Source of the DNA: Comamonadaceae bacterium
GTDB taxonomy: Bacteria > Pseudomonadota > Gammaproteobacteria > Burkholderiales > Burkholderiaceae_C
Assembly: GCA_027483665.1 (NCBI GenBank)
Contig: JAIXUC010000026.1
Span: 169,974-233,973 of the forward strand
Direction: 5' to 3'
DNA: 64,000 nt
Shown here in pieces: positions 20,585 through 29,680 of the stretch. How positions within the stretch are numbered: the stretch's first letter is position 1; each line of letters starts with the position of its first letter. Position numbers and translations under genes: made by a program. The notes under the pieces are model-generated. The model made no database searches, had not been told where the DNA came from, and saw nothing but the letters and a program-made list of their open reading frames with translations.

Positions 20585-21142
20585 TCAGGCCTTCGGAGGC
20601 GGCTCTTTCAAGCCAGCCAACGCCTGAAAGGGATTGACGGCCTTGGGTTCGACGGGAAAGTCTGCATCTGCCACCGAGAACACTGGTGCCGTTGGACAAC
20701 TGTCATGACTGGCAACAAGAGGCAAAGCCATGAGTAATTCGTCTTCCAGGAGCAAGCCCAAGTCGAGCGGGGTTTCCAGCGCCAGCAGGTCCTCTTCGCA
20801 GTCGTCATCTTGGGCCAAGGCGTCTGCTTCAGTTGGCAAAAACCGAAACTCCAAGTCCAAGGTTAGGGACTGGGTCATCACCTCTAAGCATCGCTGGCAA
20901 GTCAGCGGAACGTGTGCGCTGCCCTCCAGGTGCAGCCAAACTTGTTGGTCGGCTCCAGCCACCAGCCGATTCTGAAACACGGCCTGCCAAGTCACGTTCG
21001 AGGCAGACGCCCGGTCATCAAGGGCATCCAGCAGTCGCGGGAAATCACGGATGTCGGCAACACCGGATAAACGCTCACCGTGAATCGCCGCTTTGGCGAC
21101 ATCGATAGGGCGTTTGGGTGGAAAAGATGAGCTTGTTGACAT
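20585..21142 (-). CDS. yceD: YceD/DUF177 family protein
   Basis: A 185-residue member of the YceD family, in which a role in 23S rRNA accumulation has been described in E. coli and plants. The conserved C-x-x-C pair is visible in PLTCQRCLEVM, followed by an acidic central segment (DDDCEEDLLALETPLDLG) that fits the family's conserved acidic box. It lies just upstream of rpmF, the invariant neighbour. A divergent Maf gene lies on the other side. Confidence 0.9.
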   Translation of the reverse strand: MSTSSSFPPKRPIDVAKAAIHGERLSGVADIRDFPRLLDALDDRASASNVTWQAVFQNRLVAGADQQVWLHLEGSAHVPLTCQRCLEVMTQSLTLDLEFRFLPTEADALAQDDDCEEDLLALETPLDLGLLLEDELLMALPLVASHDSCPTAPVFSVADADFPVEPKAVNPFQALAGLKEPPPKA

Positions 21143-21305
21143 CTTGGCAGCGTCACGTCATGGCACCGGTCAGTGTAAGAGAATCATTCGTCACATGAGA
21201 CCAAACCCAGCACCTCATTCAGCTTATCCGAGCCCGGCCGGATATTCCGGCAGCCCCGAGCGACACGCAGAGGAAACGCCTGATTCCGATGGCTGGCGAC
21301 AGCGC

Positions 21306-21896
21306 ATGTCGGGGACCGGCTTGCGCCCCATCGTTCTGGGTTCGAGTTCGCGCTACCGAAAAGAACTGTTGGAGCGACTGAGCGTGCCTTTTCAAGTGAT
21401 TGCGCCCGACGTGGATGAGTCGCCCGCCGATCAAGAGCAACCCAGAGCCCTTGCTGTGCGCTTGGCCCGTGCCAAAGCTTGGGCGGTGGCCAACCTTCGC
21501 CCGGGCTCAGTCGTGATCGGCTCTGACCAAGTGGCTGACCTCAGCGGACAAGCACTGGGCAAGCCAGGTGATCACGGCAGGGCGACTGCCCAGTTGCGGG
21601 CCATGCGCGGCAAAACCGTGCTGTTTCACACGGCGCTGTGTGTTGTATGCGTGGAATCCTGCTTTGAAGTGGCAGACGTGGCAGAGGTTCGGGTGCGATT
21701 CAGGAATTTGACCGACGAAGAAATCGAGCACTACCTCAGGGCCGAGCAGCCTTACGACTGCGCCGGAAGCGCTCGCAGCGAAGGGCTGGGCATCTCACTG
21801 CTGGACGCCATCGACAGTGACGACCCGACAGCCCTCATTGGCCTGCCCTTGATTCGTACCTGTCGCATGCTCAGGTCTGCAGGCGCCATGGCATGA
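21306..21896 (+). CDS. Maf-type nucleoside triphosphate pyrophosphatase
   Basis: A 196-residue Maf/YceF-type house-cleaning pyrophosphatase that hydrolyses non-canonical or modified nucleoside triphosphates. Motifs: PIVLGSSSRYRKELL at the N-terminus, DVDESP, VIGSDQVADLSG with the catalytic Asp, and YDCAGSARSEGLG. The QVADLSG pattern points to the YceF subfamily, thought to act on m7GTP. The start is uncertain: ATG at 21306 leaves seven residues before the conserved strand, while one at 21195 would add 37 residues without homology. It overlaps the next gene by ATGA. Confidence 0.9.
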   Translation: MSGTGLRPIVLGSSSRYRKELLERLSVPFQVIAPDVDESPADQEQPRALAVRLARAKAWAVANLRPGSVVIGSDQVADLSGQALGKPGDHGRATAQLRAMRGKTVLFHTALCVVCVESCFEVADVAEVRVRFRNLTDEEIEHYLRAEQPYDCAGSARSEGLGISLLDAIDSDDPTALIGLPLIRTCRMLRSAGAMA

Positions 21897-22678
21897 ACAC
21901 CAGCTCCGCTGTGCTGGGCTCCAACGCAACAGGCAGCTTGGTACTGGTACCGACCCCGCTCGATTTCGGAGAAGACAACACGGCGCCATTGGATGCGGTG
22001 CTGCCTGCCCAAACCATCGTTCGAGCTGCGGGTATCAGCCATTGGATATGCGAGAACGCCAAGACAACGCGGGCTTTTTTGCGGCGTGTCGCGCAAACGC
22101 ACCCGCTGGCTCTGCCGATTCAACAGCAGCAGATCATGGAGCTGCCGCGCGCCGTGCACAAACGTCAAGCCGAAGCCAACACCTTCGATCCTCGGCCTTG
22201 GTTGGCTGTGGCGCAGCAGGGTTCGGACATCGGGTTGACCAGCGAGGCAGGTATGCCCGCCATCGCAGACCCCGGCGAATCCGTTGTGGCTGCAGCGCAC
22301 GGCCTGGGCTTGAGAGTCGAGCCTCTGGTGGGGCCGGTCTCCATCACCCTGGCGCTGGCGGCCAGTGGGCTGAACGGGCAACATTTCGCTTTTGTCGGCT
22401 ACCTGCCGCAAGACTCGGCAGCGCGCGCTGAGCGCATTCGCTCGATGGAGCAAACCGTCCAGCGCACAGGGCAAACACAGTTGTTCATCGAGACGCCGTA
22501 CCGAAACGCAGCCTTGTGGGCGGCTCTGCTGCAAAACTTGCAACCCAAAACCCGGTTATGTCTGGCCTTGGGCCTGACCTTGCCGGGTGGCCAAGTGTTA
22601 ACCCAGACCATCGAAGCGTGGAGAAGCACCGGCACGCCGGTGCTCAACGCGCCCGCTCTGTTTGCTATTGGGCGCTAG
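21893..22678 (+). CDS. Tetrapyrrole-methylase-fold SAM methyltransferase (RsmI paralog)
   Basis: A 261-residue protein with the RsmI/tetrapyrrole methylase fold. LVPTPLDFG at the N-terminus and LTSEAGMPAIADPGESVV match the RsmI signature; GPVSITLALAASGLNGQHFAFVGYLP and LFIETPYRNAAL follow. True RsmI begins with a LVATPIGN-type motif and is usually near the 16S rRNA 2'-O-methylation context, so this is better called a paralog with unknown substrate. It overlaps maf by ATGA, pointing to co-expression. Confidence 0.82.
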   Translation: MNTSSAVLGSNATGSLVLVPTPLDFGEDNTAPLDAVLPAQTIVRAAGISHWICENAKTTRAFLRRVAQTHPLALPIQQQQIMELPRAVHKRQAEANTFDPRPWLAVAQQGSDIGLTSEAGMPAIADPGESVVAAAHGLGLRVEPLVGPVSITLALAASGLNGQHFAFVGYLPQDSAARAERIRSMEQTVQRTGQTQLFIETPYRNAALWAALLQNLQPKTRLCLALGLTLPGGQVLTQTIEAWRSTGTPVLNAPALFAIGR

Positions 22679-22689
22679 AAGTAGCCGAG

Positions 22690-23718
22690 TCAGCGCAATT
22701 GAGCGGCTTCGCGAATGGCGCGAACCGAGCCTTCGCCGACGGCAGCACCGAAACGGCGCACGAGCCGCTCGGCCACGTTTTCCCGGGTGGTGTAGTCGAC
22801 CAGCATCTCTGCTTTGACCACCTCGCGCGCCACATAGTCAAGGCTTCCCAGCTTGTCAGCCAAGCCCAAACCAATGGCCTGCTCACCGCTCCAGAAAAGG
22901 CCCGAGAACAACTCAGGGTTGTCTTTGAGCCGGTCACCGCGACCCGTCTTGACCACCGTGATGAACTGCTGATGAATCTGATCCAACATGGCTTGGGCGT
23001 AGGCACGCTGTGCCTCATTGAGTGGGCTGAAAGGATCCAAGAAGCCCTTGTTGGCGCCCGCAGTGAGCAAACGGCGCTCAACGCCCAGCTTTTCCATCAA
23101 GCCTGTGAAACCGAAGCCGTCCATCAACACGCCGATGCTGCCGATGATGCTGGCCTTGTCGACATAAATCTGATCAGCCGCCACTGCGATGTAGTACGCA
23201 GCAGAAGCGCATGTTTCTTCGACCACGGCGTACACAGGCTTTTTGTGCAACGCTTTCAGCCGACGAATCTCGTCGTTGATCAGACCGGCCTGCACCGGGC
23301 TTCCGCCAGGCGAGTTGATCAAAATCACAACCGCCTGAGCACCATCGTCTTCAAATGCGCTGCGCAATGCCGCCATGACGTACTCGGCACTGGCCTCTGA
23401 CTCCGAAGAAATTTCCCCGCGCACTTCAACCACAGCTGTGTGCGGCGTCGACACTGCGGTCGGGGTGTCGGTTTGGGTTGCGCCTAACCAAATGATGGCA
23501 CCGATCAGCAGCAGCCAGGTGAAGCGCCAAAACAATTTCCAACGCCGGGCTGCACGTTGCTCCTGAATTTGCGCCAACAACAGCTTCTCAATCACGCTGC
23601 GTTCCCAGGGCACGCCGCCAACGGACGAGCCATTCGGGGCCCCCCCGGTGCTTGCAGCAACAGAGCCTGGCGCTGCGGTACTCGCTGGGTCATACGAAAA
23701 AGGGTTGGGTGAACTCAT
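22690..23718 (-). CDS. S49 family signal-peptide-peptidase-like protease
   Basis: A 342-residue SppA/SohB-type serine protease. One membrane helix lies at about residues 65-85 (FWRFTWLLLIGAIIWLGA), with the protease domain outside. The nucleophile Ser is in ETCASAAYYIAVAAD and the general-base Lys is probably in LLTAGANKGFLDPF, giving a Ser-Lys dyad; VVILINSPGGSPVQAG is the oxyanion region. It is the short, single-domain form. It overlaps the Rieske gene by ATGA. Confidence 0.92.
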   Translation of the reverse strand: MSSPNPFSYDPASTAAPGSVAASTGGAPNGSSVGGVPWERSVIEKLLLAQIQEQRAARRWKLFWRFTWLLLIGAIIWLGATQTDTPTAVSTPHTAVVEVRGEISSESEASAEYVMAALRSAFEDDGAQAVVILINSPGGSPVQAGLINDEIRRLKALHKKPVYAVVEETCASAAYYIAVAADQIYVDKASIIGSIGVLMDGFGFTGLMEKLGVERRLLTAGANKGFLDPFSPLNEAQRAYAQAMLDQIHQQFITVVKTGRGDRLKDNPELFSGLFWSGEQAIGLGLADKLGSLDYVAREVVKAEMLVDYTTRENVAERLVRRFGAAVGEGSVRAIREAAQLR

Positions 23719-24101
23719 GGTGATCGCTCGACTTTCGGTGAATGCTGGACGTATTCGTCAGGCCGCCAGTAAACCACGCCACCGCTTTCGCTGGTCGCCA
23801 GCTTCCATAAACCACCACGGCACGGCCCGCCAGCACATTCGCCTGTGTCCGGGCGATAGATGGCGCCGTGCGTGGCGCACATCAGCCAATGGCCGGTCAG
23901 GTCAAAGAAGCGGTCAGGAGCCGCGTCCATTTCAATCGCCACATGCGTACATCGGTTGAGGTAGGCGTGAGCAACCCCGCCGTAGCGAACCACAAAGGCG
24001 CGCTGAGCGCGCCCGCCGATGTAGACGTCGAAGGAGACGGCGTTCCCCTGCTCTTGCAGCGCTGACGACTCGCAAATGGCGACAGCTCCGACCTTATCCA
24101 T
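23715..24101 (-). CDS. Rieske [2Fe-2S] domain protein
   Basis: A 128-residue single-domain Rieske protein. The cluster ligands are visible as C-T-H in YLNRCTHVAIE and C-A-T-H in HWLMCATHGAIY, spaced as in Rieske ferredoxins. There is no membrane segment, so it is probably a cytoplasmic electron carrier or regulator. The start at 24101 was chosen because it leaves only a short lead before the fold; it overlaps the phosphatase gene by eight bases and the S49 gene by four. The redox partner is unknown. Confidence 0.9.
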   Translation of the reverse strand: MDKVGAVAICESSALQEQGNAVSFDVYIGGRAQRAFVVRYGGVAHAYLNRCTHVAIEMDAAPDRFFDLTGHWLMCATHGAIYRPDTGECAGGPCRGGLWKLATSESGGVVYWRPDEYVQHSPKVERSP

Positions 24102-24750
24102 GGGCTTGCAACCACTGGGCCAGGTCGGCAACCGAGTGAGCCACGTGCAAAGGACCCAAGGCATCAAACGCCTCGGGCTCGTGAGCGCCGTAGCTCACGC
24201 CTAAGCTGGCACAGCCAGCGTGGCGCGCCATTAAAAGATCGTGCGTGGTGTCGCCCACCATCAAAGCCCGCTGCGCGGGCACGCCCAGTTCTGCAAACAG
24301 TTCATGCAACATCAGCGGATCGGGTTTGCCAGCGGTTTGGTCTGCGGTACGGGAGGCGTTGAATACGCCTTGCAGGTCAACCGACTGCAGCGCTTGATCC
24401 AACCCACCCCTCGATTTGCCGGTGGCAATGGCCAGCAAGTGTTGGCGCGCGCGCAGCTGGGCCAACATGGGCAGCACACCTGCAAACAAACTGAGGTCGT
24501 TCTGGTGTTGCGCGTAGTGGTGTCGATACCTCGCGCCCAGCTCGGCCTGGCGCTCGGGGGGCACGTCGGGAGCGGCATGCGCCAGGGCTTGCGCCAAGCC
24601 AAGGCCAATGACGTAAGCGGCCGTGACGTCGCTTGGCGGCTGGCCACCCACGTCTCGTACTGCGGCTTGAATGCAGCGCACGATGCTGGCTGTGGAGTCG
24701 AACAAGGTGCCATCCCAATCGAAGACGATCAGATCAAATCTTCGGCTCAT
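24094..24750 (-). CDS. HAD-family phosphatase (phosphoglycolate phosphatase-like)
   Basis: A 218-residue HAD subfamily IA hydrolase. Motif I is FDWDGTLFDST with the nucleophilic Asp, the conserved Thr and Lys appear in AIATGKSRGG, and motif III/IV is ALMVGDTTHDLLMARHAG. Such genes beside rluC are often annotated gph-like, but the substrate is not proven. The start at 24750 (MSRRFDLIVFDWDG) overlaps the rluC end by 17 bases. Confidence 0.88.
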   Translation of the reverse strand: MSRRFDLIVFDWDGTLFDSTASIVRCIQAAVRDVGGQPPSDVTAAYVIGLGLAQALAHAAPDVPPERQAELGARYRHHYAQHQNDLSLFAGVLPMLAQLRARQHLLAIATGKSRGGLDQALQSVDLQGVFNASRTADQTAGKPDPLMLHELFAELGVPAQRALMVGDTTHDLLMARHAGCASLGVSYGAHEPEAFDALGPLHVAHSVADLAQWLQAHG

Positions 24751-25795
24751 GGGTCTTCCAGGCGTCAAGAAATTGCTGCAAAACCTCGGGCAGCTCACTG
24801 ACGAGGGTCAGCCGCTCGCGTGACATCGGGTGATCTACCTCCAATCGCCATGCGTGCAGGAACATCCTGGCGAGTTTCGGCGCTGCCTGCGCGCGAGGCG
24901 CAGCAGAAGTTGTGCTGGCCCCAGCTGCGGGCCCAGAAGGCACGCCTTTTTGCATCAGCCGGTTCAGCTCGTAGTCACCGTACTTGTCGTCGCCGACGAT
25001 GGGGTGCCCCTTCGACGCCAAATGGACGCGGATTTGATGGGTGCGCCCGGTCTTGATGGTGACCTCGAGCAAGCTGAAGGGGCCAACGGTTTCGCGCAGT
25101 CGCACCAAGGTGATCGCCCGCTGGCCTTCGCTGTCTGCACTGTCAGTGGTTCTGACGCGACGCTCACCCTCGCCATCGCCGGCTGGAAGGTGAAATTTCA
25201 CGAGTGGAACATCGATGACGCGCTGTGAAGCGGGCCAAGCACCTTGCACCAGTGCCAAGTAAGTCTTGCCCGTGCTCCGGCTTCGCAGTTGCTCTTGGAG
25301 GTGAGTCAGCGCACGGCGGCGCTTGGCCACCATCAAAACGCCCGAGGTTTCTCGGTCCAGCCGGTGCACCAGTTCTAAAAAACGCGCTTGCGGTCTGGCC
25401 CGCCTGAGCTGCTCGATCACACCAAAGCTCAAACCGCTGCCGCCATGCACCGCAACGCCTGAGGGCTTGTCAATGACCAACAACGCCTCGTCTTCAAAAA
25501 CGATGGGGAACTCGCGGGGTGGCGCCGTAGAAGGGGATACCGACTCCTCGGTTTCTGGCGATCGCAGCGGTGGCAGTCGCACCACGTCCCCCAAAGCCAA
25601 CCGGGTGTCGGCCTGCGCGCGCCCTTTGTTGACCCGAACCTCACCCGAACGGATGATGCGATAAACGTGGGTCTTCGGTACACCTTTGAGCTCACGCAGA
25701 AGAAAGTTGTCGAGTCTCTGGCCATCAGACTTTTCGTCGACGACGCGGTTGGCGACCGTAGAGCGCGCGGAACCCACGGTTGCCGGGGCAGCCAT
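24734..25795 (-). CDS. rluC: 23S rRNA pseudouridine synthase RluC
   Basis: A 353-residue RluA-family pseudouridine synthase, expected to modify positions 955, 2504 and 2580 of 23S rRNA. An N-terminal S4 domain (RLDNFLLRELKGVPKTHVYR, then IRSGEVRVNKGR) is followed by the catalytic domain with the Asp in LVHRLDRETSGVLM and by RTHQIRVHL. I prefer ATG 25795; a TTG at 25843 would extend over the putative rne promoter. It is divergent from rne, as in E. coli. Confidence 0.93.
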   Translation of the reverse strand: MAAPATVGSARSTVANRVVDEKSDGQRLDNFLLRELKGVPKTHVYRIIRSGEVRVNKGRAQADTRLALGDVVRLPPLRSPETEESVSPSTAPPREFPIVFEDEALLVIDKPSGVAVHGGSGLSFGVIEQLRRARPQARFLELVHRLDRETSGVLMVAKRRRALTHLQEQLRSRSTGKTYLALVQGAWPASQRVIDVPLVKFHLPAGDGEGERRVRTTDSADSEGQRAITLVRLRETVGPFSLLEVTIKTGRTHQIRVHLASKGHPIVGDDKYGDYELNRLMQKGVPSGPAAGASTTSAAPRAQAAPKLARMFLHAWRLEVDHPMSRERLTLVSELPEVLQQFLDAWKTHEPKI

Positions 25796-25799
25796 CGCG

Positions 25800-25828
25800 T
25801 TTTGGGGCAACAACTTGCCCCCTATAAT
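25800..25828 (+). promoter_or_regulatory. Putative rne promoter
   Basis: TATAAT lies at 25823-25828 on the plus strand, the exact sigma-70 -10 consensus; the best -35 candidate, TTTTGG at 25800-25805, is weak with a 17-base spacer. Transcription from here would give a leader of about 540 bases before the rne start at 26376. Long rne leaders are known in E. coli, where they carry autoregulatory hairpins. Confidence 0.45.
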
Positions 25829-25834
25829 GGCCTT

Positions 25835-26375
25835 CACTGACAACTCGCTGTAAGTGGTTGATTTGGTTGGAGTTTAGTCCAGCCCCACCCATGCAATGTC
25901 AGCAGGTCGATGCCTCCGCAGGGGTAGACATGACAGCAAGCAGGCCCATTGCCTGCTCGGGTCACACCCCCACGGCAAGCTCGACGACCGGAAATCACGA
26001 CAACGGAATACCCCGTCCGGCAGCTGATGAGCTGTCGGAAGGATCAAGGCGAGATGCACCTGCTGGGCTTTTGGATGTTGAACCTGTGGACTTGGCTAAT
26101 GCCAGTGCCCTTGCGTCAGCATCGTTACTTTTCAGCCAGCGCTTGCAACCCAAAGCCATCCTCACTGGATGGTCAGCGGTTGCCAACCCTTCTCGCTCCA
26201 ATCCACCTGCCTCCCAGAATTCACCCTCGTCACTTCGTGACGGGCTGAATTCTGCTGGCCATTCCCTTCGCGTCCGGTCGTCGTCTGAGGCATCTGGGGC
26301 TCGGCATGAGCCTGTGAGATGGGTTTGGGTGTGCGTGGCCGACTGAGCCGCCAGCACCCGGGAAGGACACGCACC
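25835..26375 (+). promoter_or_regulatory. Long leader of rne with stable hairpins
   Basis: No gene is seen in this 540-base stretch. The strongest structure is at 26215-26254: CAGAATTCA pairs with TGAATTCTG, then CGTCAC pairs with GTGACG around a TTC loop. A smaller hairpin near 26017-26037 pairs GCAGCT with AGCTGT. The ribosome-binding site GGAAGGA lies at 26361-26367, nine bases before the ATG. The layout suggests RNase E feedback on its own message, as in E. coli, but homology of the hairpins was not tested. Confidence 0.5.
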
Positions 26376-29300
26376 ATGAAGCGGATGCTGATCAATGCCA
26401 CGCAGGCCGAAGAGCGCCGGCTGGCCATCGTCGACGGACAAAAGCTCCTCGACTACGAAATCGAAATCGAAGGGCGCGAGCAGCGCAAGGGAAACATCTA
26501 CAAGGCCGTGGTAACCCGGGTCGAGCCATCGCTCGAAGCCTGCTTTGTCGACTACGGCGAAGACCGCCATGGCTTTTTGCCGTTCAAGGAAATCTCGCGT
26601 AACTATTTCCAGGGCAGCACTGCGCCCAGCCAAGCGCGTATTCAAGACGTCATCAAAGAAGGCCAGGAGCTGCTCGTTCAGGTGGAAAAAGAAGAGCGCG
26701 GCAACAAAGGCGCGGCGCTGACCACCTTTGTCTCCTTGGCCGGCCGCTATGTGGTGCTGATGCCCAACAACCCTCGCGGCGGTGGCGTCAGTCGGCGCAT
26801 CGAGGGCGATGATCGGGCCGAGCTGAAAGAGGCCATGGACCAGTTGGAATACCCCAACGGCATGTCCATCATTGCCCGCACAGCAGGCATTGGTCGCATC
26901 GCGCCAGAACTGCAATGGGACTTGAACTACCTGCTCAAGCTTTGGAACGCCATCGACGGCGCGGCCAAAGGCGGCAAAGGCGCATTCCTGATCTACCAGG
27001 AGTCCAGCCTCGTCATTCGCGCCATCCGCGACTACTTCAACCACGACATCGGCGACATCCTGATCGACACCGATGACATCTACGACCAAGCGCAGCAGTT
27101 CATGGCGCACGTCATGCCTGAGCACGCAGCTCGGGTGAAGCGCTACCGCGACGACACGCCGCTGTTCTCGCGCTTCCAGATTGAGCACCAGATCGAAACC
27201 GCCTATGCACGCACCGTGCAGTTGCCCTCCGGCGGCGCCATCGTCATCGACCACACCGAAGCGCTCGTATCAATCGACGTCAACTCGGCCCGCGCCATCA
27301 AAGGTGGCGACATCGAAGAGACCGCAACCCGAACCAACCTCGAAGCCGCCGACGAAGTCGCCCGTCAGATGCGCCTGCGCGACTTGGGCGGCTTGATCGT
27401 GATCGACTTCATCGACATGGAGGAAAGCAAGAACCGCCGCGAAGTCGAGAGCAGGCTTCGTGATGCACTGCGACAAGACCGCGCCCGCGTGCAGTTCGGC
27501 TCCATCTCCAAATTCGGCTTGATGGAAATGAGCCGTCAGCGGCTGCGCCCTGCCCTGTCCGAAGGCGCGTCCATTCCGTGCCCGCGCTGCGGTGGCTCAG
27601 GCCACATCCGCGACACCGAAAGTTCGGCATTGCAGATTCTGCGAATCATTCAAGAAGACGCCATGAAGGACAACACGGCTGCTGTGCACGTGCAAGTGCC
27701 GGTGGACGTGGCCTCTTACCTGCTCAATGAAAAGCGCCCGGAGATCGCCAAGATCGAGCTCAAGCAGCGCATCAGCGTGCTATTGATTCCCAACAAGACG
27801 CTGGAGACGCCCAACTACAAGTTGGAGCGCCTCAAGCACGACGACGCCCGCTTGGACCAGTTGCGCGCCAGCTACAAGATGGCCGACGAGGTCGACGACA
27901 GCACCTCTGTCACACGTCGCAGCCACGAGCGCAGCAACAAGCAAGAACCCGTCATCAAGGGCGTTCTGCCGGATGCGCCTGCGCCAGTGATGGCCCCCAA
28001 AGCCCCGCCGATCGAGGCTGCTGCGCGTGACTTGCCCACTTCGGCCACACCGGGCGCCAAAGGGACTGCCGCGCCAACCCGCAGTGCGGGCGCTTCTCAG
28101 CAAACCAACGTTGCACGCCCAGCGGCGCCCACGCCACCTGCTGCTGCGTCTGCCGAAGGCGGGTTCTTTGGATGGGTCAAGCGTTTCTTTGGCGCATCGG
28201 AGCCAGAGCCGGCACCCGGCAACGCCAACGCTGGTGCAGCGCGAGGCTCTGCGCTACGCAACAGCGAAGAGGGCCGTGGTCAGAGATCGGGGCGCCCCGA
28301 CGGTCAGCGCCCTCGTACAGACGGCGAAGCCCGCGGAGATGGTCGCCAAGAGGGCCGGGGTGACGGCCGAGGTACAGCCCGAACCGACGGCCGAGCTGAC
28401 GGCCGAGCTGAAGGCCGTGGAGATGGTCGCAGAGGACGTGGCGGCCGTGGCCGTGGCCGAGATGGCGAGCGCCAAGACCAACCTCAGGTTCTTGGCACTG
28501 AGAACCAAGTTGCGCCCAGCTCCGAGCGAAGCGCAAACGGTATCCGCGCGGAGCGGGGCGAGCGCGGCGGCCAAGACCGAGGCCAAGACCGAGGCCAAGA
28601 CCGAGGCCAAGACCGAGGCCAGGACCGCGGCATGGACCGCGGCATGGACCGCGGCCGTGTAGCTGACCGCCCTGCAGAGGCCGCTGGAGATCGGCCACCG
28701 GCTGACAGGCCACGTGACGGCAGAAACAATGACCGCCGAGAACGTGGTGGGCGTGGTCGTGACGGGCAGGCGCGAGAAACCAGGGTGGAAGCGCGTGACG
28801 GTGCAGAGGCACCGATGTCCGCATCGTTACTCCCGGACAACCTCACAGTTCCTGACCAAGCGCTCGAATTGCATGCCGACGGCTATGGCGCGCCTGGCGA
28901 TGCGCAGCCAGGCAGCGTTGCTGCGCCTGCAACCAGAGGCGATCGCGAGGGCGGGCGCCGCGGGCGCCGCCCCGATCGGGGCGATCGCGGTGATCGCGAT
29001 TCACAACGCGATCTCACTGGCCAATCTGCACCTGAAGTGTCAGCCGATGCCGCCGATAGCGCGCTTTCCAGTCAACAGTCAATGGCTGCGTCCGCCGGCG
29101 AACACGGAGATTCCGCAGTTCGGAGCGAACGCGGCGGTCGTGCGGAACGCAACGACCGAGGCGGTCGTACAGAGCGTGACGACCGCGGCGCTCGTACAGA
29201 GCGCGTCAGGCCAACCGAGCCTCCAGCTGAGTCGGCAGCCTCAACCGACGCACCTGCTATGGCACCCCGCGAAGCACTGGCTGCGCGGCTGCCGAACGGC

Positions 29301-29654
29301 GCATCGGCTGCACAGCCGCCGAACGGCGCAACGGCTGCAGTTGCCAGCACGGGCAAGTCCGCGTCCAAGCGAGCTGCGCTGCCATTGGTACAGCCATACC
29401 TTTTGCCTATGGACGAATTGGTCAGCGTTGCTCGAACTGCAGAGTTGGTCTGGGTGAACTCCGATGCAGATAAGGTGGCCCACGTGGCTGCCGCGATCTC
29501 CGCAGAGCCCAAGCCTATTCACGTGCCACGCCAGCGCTCCGCGCCCGTGGTGCTCGACGAAGGTCCGCTGATATTGGTGGAAACACGCCGCGACCTGCGC
29601 GATCTGAAGCTGCCTTTCGAAAGCGAGCGGGAACAGTCTCAAGCGGGCGTCTGA
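26376..29654 (+). CDS. rne: Ribonuclease E
   Basis: A 1092-residue endoribonuclease organising mRNA decay and rRNA/tRNA processing. The catalytic half (about residues 1-520) is typical: [21 protein letters not shown], an S1 domain with [19 protein letters not shown], DNase-I-like catalytic residues in [15 protein letters not shown] and VIDFIDME, and the zinc link [12 protein letters not shown]. The C-terminal half is Arg/Gly-rich and unstructured, including seven R-G-[Q/M]-D repeats from a 12-bp tandem repeat at 28569-28652. It ends with a conserved block around [14 protein letters not shown], usual in betaproteobacteria. The ATG at 26376 has a strong ribosome-binding site. Confidence 0.97.
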   Translation: MKRMLINATQAEERRLAIVDGQKLLDYEIEIEGREQRKGNIYKAVVTRVEPSLEACFVDYGEDRHGFLPFKEISRNYFQGSTAPSQARIQDVIKEGQELLVQVEKEERGNKGAALTTFVSLAGRYVVLMPNNPRGGGVSRRIEGDDRAELKEAMDQLEYPNGMSIIARTAGIGRIAPELQWDLNYLLKLWNAIDGAAKGGKGAFLIYQESSLVIRAIRDYFNHDIGDILIDTDDIYDQAQQFMAHVMPEHAARVKRYRDDTPLFSRFQIEHQIETAYARTVQLPSGGAIVIDHTEALVSIDVNSARAIKGGDIEETATRTNLEAADEVARQMRLRDLGGLIVIDFIDMEESKNRREVESRLRDALRQDRARVQFGSISKFGLMEMSRQRLRPALSEGASIPCPRCGGSGHIRDTESSALQILRIIQEDAMKDNTAAVHVQVPVDVASYLLNEKRPEIAKIELKQRISVLLIPNKTLETPNYKLERLKHDDARLDQLRASYKMADEVDDSTSVTRRSHERSNKQEPVIKGVLPDAPAPVMAPKAPPIEAAARDLPTSATPGAKGTAAPTRSAGASQQTNVARPAAPTPPAAASAEGGFFGWVKRFFGASEPEPAPGNANAGAARGSALRNSEEGRGQRSGRPDGQRPRTDGEARGDGRQEGRGDGRGTARTDGRADGRAEGRGDGRRGRGGRGRGRDGERQDQPQVLGTENQVAPSSERSANGIRAERGERGGQDRGQDRGQDRGQDRGQDRGMDRGMDRGRVADRPAEAAGDRPPADRPRDGRNNDRRERGGRGRDGQARETRVEARDGAEAPMSASLLPDNLTVPDQALELHADGYGAPGDAQPGSVAAPATRGDREGGRRGRRPDRGDRGDRDSQRDLTGQSAPEVSADAADSALSSQQSMAASAGEHGDSAVRSERGGRAERNDRGGRTERDDRGARTERVRPTEPPAESAASTDAPAMAPREALAARLPNGASAAQPPNGATAAVASTGKSASKRAALPLVQPYLLPMDELVSVARTAELVWVNSDADKVAHVAAAISAEPKPIHVPRQRSAPVVLDEGPLILVETRRDLRDLKLPFESEREQSQAGV
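28569..28652 (+). repeat. 12-bp tandem repeat (7 units) within rne
   Basis: Seven consecutive 12-base units, four GGCCAAGACCGA, one GGCCAGGACCGC and two GGCATGGACCGC. They encode the peptide repeat G-Q-D-R then G-M-D-R in the disordered arm of RNase E. Unit number could vary between strains by slippage without breaking the frame. Confidence 0.9.
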
Positions 29655-29680
29655 CACAGCCGGCGCAGACCCATCTGCGC

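Noticed and set aside
28569..28652. Possible CRISPR-like repeats
   Set aside because: Units are contiguous without spacers and are in frame within rne.
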